From NCBI GenBank assembly GCA_905214305.1, contig CAJMLK010000053.1:1-19474 (forward strand): a stretch of 19,474 nt of DNA, in the 5' to 3' direction. Source of the DNA: an uncultured bacterium (lineage in GTDB: Bacteria > Desulfobacterota > Desulfovibrionia > Desulfovibrionales > Desulfovibrionaceae). Each line of letters starts with the position of its first letter. Positions within the stretch are counted from its first letter, which is position 1. The notes under the pieces are model-generated. The model was not told the DNA's origin and did not search any database. It worked only from the letters and a program-made list of their open reading frames with translations. This document shows, in pieces, positions 12,945 through 19,474 of this stretch. Both the position numbers and the translations under genes were made by a program.

Positions 12945-13727
12945 CTAGATGAGGTAGTAAACGCCGGGCTGAGTGCCCAGGCTGGGCTTGCGGCGAATAC
13001 TGTAGTTGGTCGCCAAAGCCTGACGCACCGTTGAATTGGGGTCTTCCAGGTCGCCGAAAAGAATCTTGCCATTGGCTGCTTCAACGCAGGCGGGCATCTG
13101 GCCCACGGCCAGGCGCTCGGCGCAGAACGTGCACTTTTCCACCACGCCGATCATGCGCGTGGGATACTCGGGATTGGGCACGGGGTTCGCCAGGAACTTG
13201 CGCGGGTCTTTGAAGTTGAACGAGCGCGCGCCGTAGGGACAGCCCGCCATGCAGAACCGGCAGCCGATGCAGCGGTGGTAGTCCATAGCCACAATGCCGT
13301 CGTCCATCTTGTAGGTGGCCTGAGTGGGGCACACGCGCACACAAGGCGGATTGGTGCAGTGGTTGCACAAAAGCGGATACATGGACTCGCGGGTGTGCGT
13401 GTTCAGGTGCGCGTTCATGTCGTCAGGGAAGACATGAGCGTAGCTGTCCAGCCAGAACCACTTGATGTCCTGATTGTCAGGAATGTGCGGCACGTTGTGG
13501 AAGCTGTGGCACGCCTGAATCAGGGGCTTGTAGTCTTCGGGACCCTTGAACTGGCGCGTGTCGATCACCATGCCCCAGCGCTTGGCGTGCAGGGCGTTGG
13601 CCGCGCGTTCATACCTGCCGGGGGCAATCTGCGCCTGGGCCACGCCAGACAGGGCAGCCATGCCGCTGGTAAGGGCAAAGGCCGAAAAGCCCGCCACTTT
13701 CAGAAAGCTTCTTCTGCTCTTGTTCAT
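12945..13727 (-). CDS. dsrO: DsrO, periplasmic Tat-exported iron-sulfur subunit
   Basis: A 260-residue protein with a twin-arginine signal (SRRSFLKVAG, 4-13, hydrophobic to ~32). Ferredoxin clusters: C121-C124-C129-C133 (CNHCTNPPCVRVCP) and C153-C156-C159-C163 (CIGCRFCMAGCP). A third set may use C73 with C199, C202 and C214 (KCTFCAERL...PACVEAANG). Related NrfC-like proteins carry four clusters; here the N-terminal CxxCxxC is reduced to a single Cys and the ACVxxCP motif ends in Ala218, so one cluster is gone. ATG at 13727 shares one base with the dsrJ stop (TAATG) and has GGGGAG upstream. It passes electrons between DsrJ and DsrP in the family model. Confidence 0.94.
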   Translation of the reverse strand: MNKSRRSFLKVAGFSAFALTSGMAALSGVAQAQIAPGRYERAANALHAKRWGMVIDTRQFKGPEDYKPLIQACHSFHNVPHIPDNQDIKWFWLDSYAHVFPDDMNAHLNTHTRESMYPLLCNHCTNPPCVRVCPTQATYKMDDGIVAMDYHRCIGCRFCMAGCPYGARSFNFKDPRKFLANPVPNPEYPTRMIGVVEKCTFCAERLAVGQMPACVEAANGKILFGDLEDPNSTVRQALATNYSIRRKPSLGTQPGVYYLI

Positions 13728-14107
13728 TACTTGCTCCCCTGGGGAATGATGTGGCAAGTCCAGCAATACGGATCAACGCCGTTGGCTGTATGGCACTTTT
13801 CACAGAATTCCTTGTAGTTGCTGTGGCACTTCAAGCAGGTATTCTGCAGGCTGATGTTCCATTTTTTGCCGCTGGTCGCCACATAGACGCGGTTTTCCTT
13901 GCGCAGGGCCTCATCGCGCCATTCATTGAGCAGGCGCATGTGCTGGTCGCGCATGAACTGCACGTCCTCGATGCATTCCTTTTCGCCCTTGGGCAGCTCA
14001 ATGCCTGTGCTCTTATAGTCCTGCCCCATCATGCTCAACCAGAAAGGGGAGGTGAACAGGGCCACAAAGATGACGATTCCGACGATAACTGCTTTGGCGT
14101 TATACAT
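13727..14107 (-). CDS. dsrJ: DsrJ, triheme cytochrome c
   Basis: A 126-residue periplasmic cytochrome anchored by one N-terminal helix (about 5-24, uncleaved). Three heme c motifs sit near the C-terminus: CLKCH (91-95), CEKCH (102-106) and CWTCH (115-119). Cys45 in GEKECIEDVQ matches the position of the cysteine proposed as an axial heme ligand in Allochromatium DsrJ. ATG at 14107 follows the dsrK TAA directly, with GGAGGG in the end of dsrK. Normal size for the family. Confidence 0.95.
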   Translation of the reverse strand: MYNAKAVIVGIVIFVALFTSPFWLSMMGQDYKSTGIELPKGEKECIEDVQFMRDQHMRLLNEWRDEALRKENRVYVATSGKKWNISLQNTCLKCHSNYKEFCEKCHTANGVDPYCWTCHIIPQGSK

Positions 14108-15751
14108 TTATTGGCCCTCCCCCTGCGCTTCGGGCGCATCCTCATCATCCGCCACGTTGGGCAGATCTTCCTGGCGCAGGTCCATGGTACGCTTGCATTC
14201 GCCCTTCATGACAAGGGCGTTGCCCACCAGTTCATGCAGCCCGCTCACATTGACGCCGGGCGCCCAGTAGTTGGCAAGCGGGGGCAAGGTGGCGCGGTCG
14301 ATGGCGCACACGCAGGCCATGTGGTTGACGCCGTATTTTTCCTGCACAAAACGCAGGGCATTGCCGCGGGGCATGCCGGCGCGCATGCGCAGTTCCATGA
14401 TTTCTTCGGTGTTCAGGCCCGAACCGGCGCCGCAGCAGAAGGTCTGCTCGCGGATGGTGTTTTCAGGCATTTCGTGGAAGTTGTTGCACACGGCGTTCAG
14501 CACGTAGCGCGGCTCATCCAGCAGGCCCATGGCGCGTGCGGGGTTGCAGCTGTCATGGAAGGTGGTGACGATATGGTCGTTACGGCTGGGATCCAGATTC
14601 AGCTTGTTATGGTGAATCAGGTCGGCCGTAAATTCCGCAATGTGCACCATCTTGGTGGAGGCGGCGTTTTTGAACACCGTACCCGTGATGGGCGACACCG
14701 GAACTTCCATATTGGCCGGTGACGGGCCGTTGTAGGTATCCATATACTGGTTGATCACGCGCCACATGTGGCCGCATTCGCCACCCAGAATCCATTTGGA
14801 ACCCAGGCGTTCGGCTTCGGCGTACATCTTGGCATTGAGCTTCTTGGCCATGTTGAAGGAGGTGAAGGAACCGAAGTTGCCGCCTTCAGAAGCATAGGTC
14901 GAGAAGGTGTAGTCAAGGTCAAGCTCGTGGAAGAGCATGAGGTAGCCCATGAAGGTGTAGATGCCGGGGTCGGCAAACACGTCACCAGAGGGCGTGATGA
15001 ACAGGATTTCGTGGCCCTTTTCGTTGAAGGGCGTCTTGGGACGGATGCCGGTGATGGTTTCGCAGTCATCGGCCAGCATTTCCACAATTTCCACAAAGGA
15101 GTGGGGCTGGATGCCCAGGTGGTTGCCCGTGAAGCTGCAGTTTTTCACCGGGTCCATGATCCAGTGTGTGCCAAGGCCCACTTCATGCATCAGTTCACGC
15201 ACAATGGCGGTGATTTCAGCGGTGTCGATGCCATAAGGGCAGAAGAGTGAGCAGCGGCGGCATTCGGTGCACTGGTAGGCATAGTAGAACAGTTCCTTGA
15301 CTACGGAAATGTCCCACCCGCGAGCGCCGACCTTTTTGCCAAGAAGCTTGCCAAGCATGGTGTAGTCGCGGCGGTAGAGCGAGCGCAGAAGCTCGGCGCG
15401 CAGCACGGGCATGTTCTTGGGGTCGTTGGTTCCAAGGAAGAAGTGGCACTTGTCGGCACAGGCGCCACAGCGCACGCAGATGTCCATAAAGAGCTTGAGC
15501 GAGCGGTGCTTCTCAAGCCTGTCGGCAAAGGCGTCGCACAGGATTTCTTCCCAGTTTTCGGGCAGATTCCAGTCTTCTGCAGCCGGATCCCACTCGTGGG
15601 GATTGGGCATGTGCAGCAGTTCCATGGTATCTTTTTTGGCCGGATAGCAGAAGCTGCCCGGCGTGAACTCCGGCTTGACGTCAAGCCAGTCTTCGGCCGG
15701 AAAGTCCGGGCGGCTGGCGACAAGCATTTGCGGTGTAGGTAATTTTGCCAT
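14108..15751 (-). CDS. dsrK: DsrK, HdrD-like iron-sulfur subunit
   Basis: A 547-residue cytoplasmic subunit related to heterodisulfide reductase HdrD. Two [4Fe-4S] motifs are seen: C92-C95-C98-C102 (CVRCGACADKC) and C161-C164-C167-C171 (CTECRRCSLFCP). The C-terminal CCG-type parts that bind the special [4Fe-4S] site are GGECGH (Cys326), HDSCNPAR (Cys402), FCCGAGSG (Cys439-440) and ACVCAID (Cys480, 482). It is thought to handle the DsrC trisulfide/disulfide of sulfite reduction. ATG at 15751 has AAGGAG upstream, 12 bp after dsrM. The acidic C-terminal tail (DEDAPEAQGEGQ) is variable in the family. Confidence 0.96.
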   Translation of the reverse strand: MAKLPTPQMLVASRPDFPAEDWLDVKPEFTPGSFCYPAKKDTMELLHMPNPHEWDPAAEDWNLPENWEEILCDAFADRLEKHRSLKLFMDICVRCGACADKCHFFLGTNDPKNMPVLRAELLRSLYRRDYTMLGKLLGKKVGARGWDISVVKELFYYAYQCTECRRCSLFCPYGIDTAEITAIVRELMHEVGLGTHWIMDPVKNCSFTGNHLGIQPHSFVEIVEMLADDCETITGIRPKTPFNEKGHEILFITPSGDVFADPGIYTFMGYLMLFHELDLDYTFSTYASEGGNFGSFTSFNMAKKLNAKMYAEAERLGSKWILGGECGHMWRVINQYMDTYNGPSPANMEVPVSPITGTVFKNAASTKMVHIAEFTADLIHHNKLNLDPSRNDHIVTTFHDSCNPARAMGLLDEPRYVLNAVCNNFHEMPENTIREQTFCCGAGSGLNTEEIMELRMRAGMPRGNALRFVQEKYGVNHMACVCAIDRATLPPLANYWAPGVNVSGLHELVGNALVMKGECKRTMDLRQEDLPNVADDEDAPEAQGEGQ

Positions 15752-15763
15752 GATGAAGACTCC

Positions 15764-16783
15764 TTACTCGGCGGCCTTTTCGGGTTGCTTTTCCAGCGGC
15801 AGCCCGGCTTCGGCCATGGCTTCGCGGTAGGTATCCTCGTACTCGGCGTAGGTGAAGTACTGCTTGGGCGGATTCCAGGGGTTGATATGGCGTACCCGGC
15901 GGGAATTGTTAGCCAGGTTGCGCGTGGGGCTGAAGAACACGCCCGGCATATGCATGAGCTTGGAGAAGGGGAAGTAGATCAGCAGTACGCACACCAGAGT
16001 AAGGTGGGTGAAGAACAGCGCGTTGATGCCGGCGGTGGACACGGGCGCAAAATGCGTAAGGCCCATGACGAAAATCTTGACCTGGGCGATTTCGGTCTTG
16101 TCGAAATAGCGCAGGCACAGGCCGGAGCTGATGATGCTGATAATAAGCCACAGCGGGAAATAGTCGTTGAACAGCGAGATGTAGCGCAGGCGCTGGTCGA
16201 AAATGCGGCGACCAAGCAGAAAGAGCACGCCCACGAGCACCAGTCCGCCGGTCATGAAAAAGCGGGGCGAACCGACCTGCATGATGCCGTCGATGGTTTC
16301 CAGAAAGGAAATACAGGACGGGATGGGCTCCATGAAGAAGCGGAAGTGACGGATGAAAACCAGCAGGAAACAGTAGTGGAACAGCAGGGCAAACACCCAG
16401 AGCCACTTGGAAGAAAAATAGATGGTGCGCGGCCCGTTGCTGATGGGGTCATTTTCGCGCACATCGGCAACAGTGTTGCGGAACAGCGAACGGAAGAAAA
16501 ACACTTCCAGAAACATGCGGCGCACCACGTCCCAGGTGTTGCTGGGGCTGTCGAGCCGGTTGGGCTTGATAAAATCAAGCGAAACTTCCTGGCCGCCGGT
16601 GGTGGGGATGGAGAAGGGTACTGGCGATTTGGCCCAGTACACCATGCGCCAGATAACACCGACGATAAAAACGACGACTGCGACATAAGGCAGCACAACG
16701 CCGAACAGAGGCGCAAGCCCTATGGCCGCTCCCGCCCAGGCGATGGCTCCTATGAGCAGCACCAGCAGTAATGAATTGAACAT
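15764..16783 (-). CDS. dsrM: DsrM, diheme cytochrome b subunit
   Basis: A 339-residue membrane protein related to NarI, the heme b and menaquinone-binding partner of DsrK. Two N-terminal hydrophobic segments (3-25 and 32-50) are followed by a loop and by helices around 125-150, 175-192, 208-224 and 253-272. Candidate heme ligands are His136 and His146 (FHYCFLLVFIRHFRFF), His244 and His260. The end is polar with Lys/Glu. ATG at 16783 has GAGG/AGGG upstream. It follows the RsbRD_N-like gene after a 123-bp leader with possible hairpins. Confidence 0.95.
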   Translation of the reverse strand: MFNSLLLVLLIGAIAWAGAAIGLAPLFGVVLPYVAVVVFIVGVIWRMVYWAKSPVPFSIPTTGGQEVSLDFIKPNRLDSPSNTWDVVRRMFLEVFFFRSLFRNTVADVRENDPISNGPRTIYFSSKWLWVFALLFHYCFLLVFIRHFRFFMEPIPSCISFLETIDGIMQVGSPRFFMTGGLVLVGVLFLLGRRIFDQRLRYISLFNDYFPLWLIISIISSGLCLRYFDKTEIAQVKIFVMGLTHFAPVSTAGINALFFTHLTLVCVLLIYFPFSKLMHMPGVFFSPTRNLANNSRRVRHINPWNPPKQYFTYAEYEDTYREAMAEAGLPLEKQPEKAAE

Positions 16784-16839
16784 TCCCTACCTCACTTCCA
16801 CTAAAGTTGCCTCAAAAGCCCACCACGGGATATTGAGAA

Positions 16840-16884
16840 ATGCCTGGGCCGCACACTCCAAAGACCCGCCAGGCATGAAGCGGG
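16840..16884 (-). promoter_or_regulatory. Alternative hairpins between the RsbRD_N gene and dsrM
   Basis: ATGCCTGG and CCAGGCAT (16840-16847, 16869-16876) form a perfect 8-bp stem with a 21-nt loop, followed on the minus strand by TTTCTC. A second stem CCCGC/GCGGG (16865-16869, 16880-16884) uses part of the same bases, so only one can form. It might be an attenuator, partial terminator or processing site inside the operon; this is inference. Confidence 0.45.
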
Positions 16885-16906
16885 CAGGAGAATGCGGGGT
16901 TCAGCG

Positions 16907-17434
16907 TTAATCCGCCGGATGCGAAGGGCCGCCTTCCAGCTTTTGCGCCCAGCGCGCCAGTTGGGCGTACTGGTTGCGAATTTCTGTTATGCGCAGGTCT
17001 GCCACCACCTCGCGGGCCTCAGTATACATGTCAAAGGCCAGCAGGGTGAGACTGTCCAGGCGCGATTCGGCTTCCATATAGGCGGCGGTGTCGCCCAAGG
17101 TTATGAACTCGGGCAAAAGATGCGTGCGCAGGATGGGCTTCATGAGAAAAAACACGCCCAAACCCTGACTGGGAACATATTTTTGCACCGCGCGCAGCCT
17201 GATAAACCGCTCCAGGGCCTTTTTGGTCTGCCCGGGATCAACATGCTCACCGGCCATGGCGTCGTACAGCGCCCCGGCCGCCTCTTTGGTCATATGGGCG
17301 ACAGGATTGGCAAAAGGATCATTGCGCGTGCGCAAAAAACCTGTCGTTTCAAACGGGTAGGTGTCAAACACCTCCTCGGCCCAAAGGCGAACAATTTCAC
17401 TTTTGTGCTTCCTGAACAATTCCTGTGCTTTCAT
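16907..17434 (-). CDS. RsbRD_N-like sensor-type protein preceding dsrM
   Basis: A 175-residue cytoplasmic helical protein resembling the N-terminal sensor domain of RsbR/RsbRD proteins. The pattern includes KSEIVRLWAEEVFDTYP (11-27), DPFANPVAHMTKEAAGALYDAM (39-60), LERFIRLRAVQKYVPSQGLG (74-93) and FFLMKPILR (95-103). There is no STAS or other output domain, so it is a stand-alone copy. ATG at 17434 has a GAGGG sequence upstream; the frame continues to 17542 without homology. It lies 123 bp upstream of dsrM, on the same strand and behind a good promoter, and is probably first in the dsr operon. A regulatory or redox-sensing role is only a guess. Confidence 0.75.
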   Translation of the reverse strand: MKAQELFRKHKSEIVRLWAEEVFDTYPFETTGFLRTRNDPFANPVAHMTKEAAGALYDAMAGEHVDPGQTKKALERFIRLRAVQKYVPSQGLGVFFLMKPILRTHLLPEFITLGDTAAYMEAESRLDSLTLLAFDMYTEAREVVADLRITEIRNQYAQLARWAQKLEGGPSHPAD

Positions 17435-17467
17435 TCCGCCCTCGCGCCTTACGGATAAGGCTGTTTC

Positions 17468-17496
17468 ATATAAAGGGGAAGCGCAAAGGGCGTCAA
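17468..17496 (-). promoter_or_regulatory. Likely promoter of the dsr operon
   Basis: Minus strand TTGACG (17491-17496), 17-bp spacer, TTATAT (17468-17473; TATATG one base on is equivalent). Predicted start near 17460 gives a leader of about 26 nt before the RsbRD_N-like gene. The region also holds an 8-bp inverted repeat (TAAAGGGG...CCCCTTTA, 17470-17504) that spans the promoter and could be an operator. Confidence 0.7.
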
Positions 17497-17504
17497 GCCC
17501 CTTT

Positions 17505-17885
17505 ACAGCCGGACTGCAATACTTGCGTACTTTTTTGCACAATGTCGCGTTCTGCGTGTCCGGAGTTCCGGGTTCGATCCTATTGCGCAGTCCAAACGTA
17601 TGTTGGAGCAGGCCCTCGGTTATTTACACCATAATCAGGGCCTTATCTGCCCGCCGACATGCCACCGCGTCTACGACCGGTGCTGTCTGCCATCCGGCGG
17701 CCATGCCGCCGAAGCTTTATCAGTGCGAAGCTGCCCCGGCAAGGGCGCGAGCAAGCGCAGTTTATTTGCACGGTTTGGCTCGGTAGCGGGAATGCCGTAA
17801 AGGTTGAGAAGGCCCAGTCTCAACGAGAATCTGCTTTGGCCCGAAAGTGGCTGCTCTCAGGCCCTAGCGGGCAATCAGCAAACAC
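17505..17885. other. Gene-free interval between VKOR gene and dsr promoter
   Basis: No convincing gene is seen in about 380 bp. The longest frame (plus strand, to 17982) overlaps the VKOR gene in antisense and has no known motif. A hairpin GTTGAGA/TCTCAAC (17803-17824) and a small GCCC/GGGC stem near 17863-17875 may be part of the VKOR terminator but have no T-run. Confidence 0.4.
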
Positions 17886-18899
17886 CTATTCCGGGCAGGG
17901 GGCCGGGCCGCCGCACTGGCCCGAAACCTGCGGCTCCAGCGGCAGGGCGTCATTGACGCTTCCCGGCTGGCCTTGTCCGTAGCCCGCTCCCGGCATGCCC
18001 GAGAAGCTGCCGGTGGCGGCTGCGCCGCTGCCGGGCGTTCGCGAAGCGGCGCTTTTGCCCTGCTTGACCAGCATGGAGGGCAGGCCGTGGTATTCAAAAA
18101 AGGGCACGGTCTGTGCGCCGGACATGAAAACGTGTGCCTTGTTGCGCAGCATGCGGAAGCGCAGCCAGATCATGTCCGGGCTCCACGAGGCAAGGCCGCC
18201 CGGCGCGGTTACGTCCTGTGACCGGCTGATGGCTTCGGCCATGCTGTCGCCCTGGTCAAGCAGACGTATCATCCGGGCCACACGGTGTACGTCCGCATCA
18301 TTTTCGGCCAGAGGGTAGAAGGCCACGTCCACATGACCGGAAAGGATGGCTACGCCCTCGCGGCAACTGGAGCAGGACGGCGAAAAGAACATGCGCACCG
18401 TGGCGTTGTCGTGGTTGTCGGTGATGGACCATACGTTGGCCTGTGACCGCGCCACTGCGCCGAGGTTGATGATAAAAAGCAGGCCCCACACCAGCACAAG
18501 CAGCGATCGCCCCGCCTTGCCCGAGCGGCTGCGCGCGGTGGCAGCCTGACGAAAACTCATGTAGACGAGCACAAAAAAGACCGCCACCACCAGACAGCTT
18601 ATGCAGGGTGCGGTAAGGGCCATGACCAGCAGCAGGGCCACATCGCCAGCCAGCGCCAGCGCCGCGAGGGTCCGGCCCCAGCGGGCGGCTCCGAGCAGGG
18701 CCAGAACGCACAGCGCCGCAAAAACTCCGGTCCCGATCCACCACAGCGAAATGCCTGCCACAGTGCTGTCCTGGTACAGGGAGCAGCCAGCCGTCACACA
18801 CAGATTAACTTCGTTGCCGAGGGCGCTCCAAACGCAAAATGCCGCGGCCGCCAGGGCAAGAAGCAGGGCGCCGGTAACGATTTCGTGGGATCGGTTCAT
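17886..18899 (-). CDS. VKOR family protein fused to a thioredoxin-like domain
   Basis: A 337-residue protein. The N-terminal part has about five transmembrane helices (8-28, 50-70, 78-95, 98-115, 132-150) with the four VKOR cysteines: loop pair Cys34 and Cys39 (NLCVTAGCS) and quinone-side CISC (99-102). A periplasmic thioredoxin-like domain follows, with CSSC (176-179) in FFSPSCSSCREG and a late VPFFEYHGLPSML region carrying the expected proline. The tail (283-337) is Gly/Pro/Ala-rich with Cys329 and Cys335. Such fusions oxidise exported thiols and pass electrons to quinone. ATG at 18899 has AGGTGG upstream; extension to 18986 is not supported. It lies between sat and the dsr operon with its own promoter. 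Confidence 0.82.
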   Translation of the reverse strand: MNRSHEIVTGALLLALAAAAFCVWSALGNEVNLCVTAGCSLYQDSTVAGISLWWIGTGVFAALCVLALLGAARWGRTLAALALAGDVALLLVMALTAPCISCLVVAVFFVLVYMSFRQAATARSRSGKAGRSLLVLVWGLLFIINLGAVARSQANVWSITDNHDNATVRMFFSPSCSSCREGVAILSGHVDVAFYPLAENDADVHRVARMIRLLDQGDSMAEAISRSQDVTAPGGLASWSPDMIWLRFRMLRNKAHVFMSGAQTVPFFEYHGLPSMLVKQGKSAASRTPGSGAAATGSFSGMPGAGYGQGQPGSVNDALPLEPQVSGQCGGPAPCPE

Positions 18900-19014
18900 G
18901 AACCACCTGTAATATGGGTTTGGCGGGCGCGCCGCCGGAACTTGCAAAGAAACGGGCCGAACCGCGCGGCGGCGACACCGCGGCACGAATCCTGTACCCT
19001 GAATGTATCATGCC

Positions 19015-19043
19015 TCTATAGGCTTTTTTTGCCCTCAGGTAAA
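19015..19043 (-). promoter_or_regulatory. Promoter of the VKOR-thioredoxin gene
   Basis: Minus strand TTTACC (19038-19043), 17-bp spacer, TATAGA (19015-19020). It lies just past the sat terminator and would leave a ~105-nt GC-rich leader. Confidence 0.6.
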
Positions 19044-19069
19044 GCATGGCGTGGCTGTGACGAGTGCAG

Positions 19070-19103
19070 AAAAAACAAAAGGACGCCCTTGCGGACGTCC
19101 TTT
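19070..19103 (-). terminator. Terminator of sat
   Basis: On the minus strand AAAGGACG and CGTCCTTT pair (with CC/GG inside and a four-base loop) and are followed by TGTTTTTT. It starts 21 bp past the sat stop codon. Confidence 0.9.
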
Positions 19104-19124
19104 CGCGTTGTGACTGCGGCAACC

Positions 19125-19474
19125 CTACATGGTGGAACCAGAGGCGGCACGCTGCATCTTGACTTCGACTTTTTCGGTCAGGCCGGAATAGTATTCGCGC
19201 AGGATGGCGAGCACTTCATCACGACCGAAGTGATCCGGCACTTCCGCGCCTTCGGAGAGCATTTTGCGCAGCTTGGTCCCAGACAGGATGACGCGGTCAT
19301 CCTTGCCGTGCGGGCAGGTGCGCATGCTCGCCATGCCGTCACACTTTTTGCAGTAGAAGGTCCAGTCGATGTTCAGGGGGTCGCAGAGCAGGCGCTTGGC
19401 CGGATCTGCGGAGGCAGGCATCTTGCGGAAGATTTCCTGGGCTTCGAACATGCCGTAGAAGTCGCCCACGCCAG
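19125..19474 (-). CDS. sat: Sulfate adenylyltransferase, C-terminal part
   Basis: The last ~116 codons of ATP sulfurylase, cut by the window edge (the frame runs out at 19474; the GTG at 19469 is an internal Val in GVGDFYGMFEAQEIF). Sat forms APS from sulfate and ATP, the first step of dissimilatory sulfate reduction. The zinc site typical of this Sat type is present: CKKC...TCPH (Cys, Cys, Cys, His). The segment DRVILSGTKLRKMLSEG and the ending HFGRDEVLAILREYYSGLTEK are characteristic. Cytoplasmic. A terminator follows directly. Confidence 0.97.
   Translation of the reverse strand, partial: GVGDFYGMFEAQEIFRKMPASADPAKRLLCDPLNIDWTFYCKKCDGMASMRTCPHGKDDRVILSGTKLRKMLSEGAEVPDHFGRDEVLAILREYYSGLTEKVEVKMQRAASGSTM

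Noticed and set aside
15785..16771. 328-residue plus-strand open frame opposite dsrM
   Set aside because: His/Gln/Asp-rich antisense shadow of transmembrane codons; dsrM on the other strand is unmistakable.
17523..17542. TTGTG...CGCAA on the minus strand, a weak Rex-like site upstream of the dsr promoter
   Set aside because: The half-sites are imperfect and the middle does not match; too weak to call, although Rex control of sulfate respiration genes is known in Desulfovibrio.
17565..17600. Sequence GGGTTCGATCC resembling a tRNA T-loop
   Set aside because: The neighbouring bases do not form a T-stem, and no acceptor or anticodon arm is present; chance match.

Overview
The window looks like a chromosomal stretch of a Desulfovibrio-type sulfate-reducing bacterium. 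The main reasons are the C-terminal end of a dissimilatory sulfate adenylyltransferase (sat) at the right edge and, upstream-to-downstream on the minus strand, a complete dsrMKJOP operon for the membrane complex that works with dissimilatory sulfite reductase. An indolepyruvate:ferredoxin oxidoreductase pair (iorAB) also fits a strict anaerobe. Most of the window is GC-rich and tightly packed; the first ~1.3 kb is visibly richer in A/T and looks like accessory DNA.

Layout. (1) 1-1290: a higB-higA toxin-antitoxin pair (minus strand) with a promoter whose spacer carries a palindromic operator, then about 400 bp without genes. (2) 1291-1384: a tRNA-Ser(CGA) gene with encoded CCA, its own promoter and terminator. 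(3) 1583-4406: the overlapping minus-strand cluster proA-nadD-TPR protein. (4) 4470-7963: the only plus-strand genes: a possible 29-codon ORF, a membrane-anchored YfgM-like TPR protein, then iorA and iorB. (5) 8212-9300: rlmN (minus), convergent with iorAB across a strong bidirectional terminator. (6) 9728-11059: a tRNA nucleotidyltransferase/HD protein whose nucleotidyltransferase active site appears lost. (7) 11060-11762: a gene-free, palindrome-rich stretch with the second copy of a dispersed repeat also present at 8.1 kb. (8) 11763-17434: an RsbRD_N-like protein followed by dsrM, dsrK, dsrJ, dsrO, dsrP, behind a good sigma-70-type promoter. (9) 17886-19474: a VKOR-thioredoxin fusion and the end of sat.

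How the genes fit together. Sat activates sulfate to APS, and DsrMKJOP passes electrons between the periplasm/menaquinone pool and the cytoplasmic sulfite reduction step, so the right half is a sulfate respiration locus. The VKOR-thioredoxin protein between them could serve disulfide formation in exported proteins; that is inference from position and domains. proA (proline), nadD (NAD) and rlmN (rRNA/tRNA methylation) are housekeeping genes.

I found no clear new multi-gene system. The items most worth checking are the apparently inactivated nucleotidyltransferase with intact HD domain, the eroded ferredoxin domain of IorA, the RsbRD_N-like leader gene of the dsr operon, the 29-codon ORF coupled to the YfgM-like gene, the three-half-site higBA operator, and a 57-bp dispersed repeat found twice. 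All identifications rest on reading motifs by eye; no database search was run.
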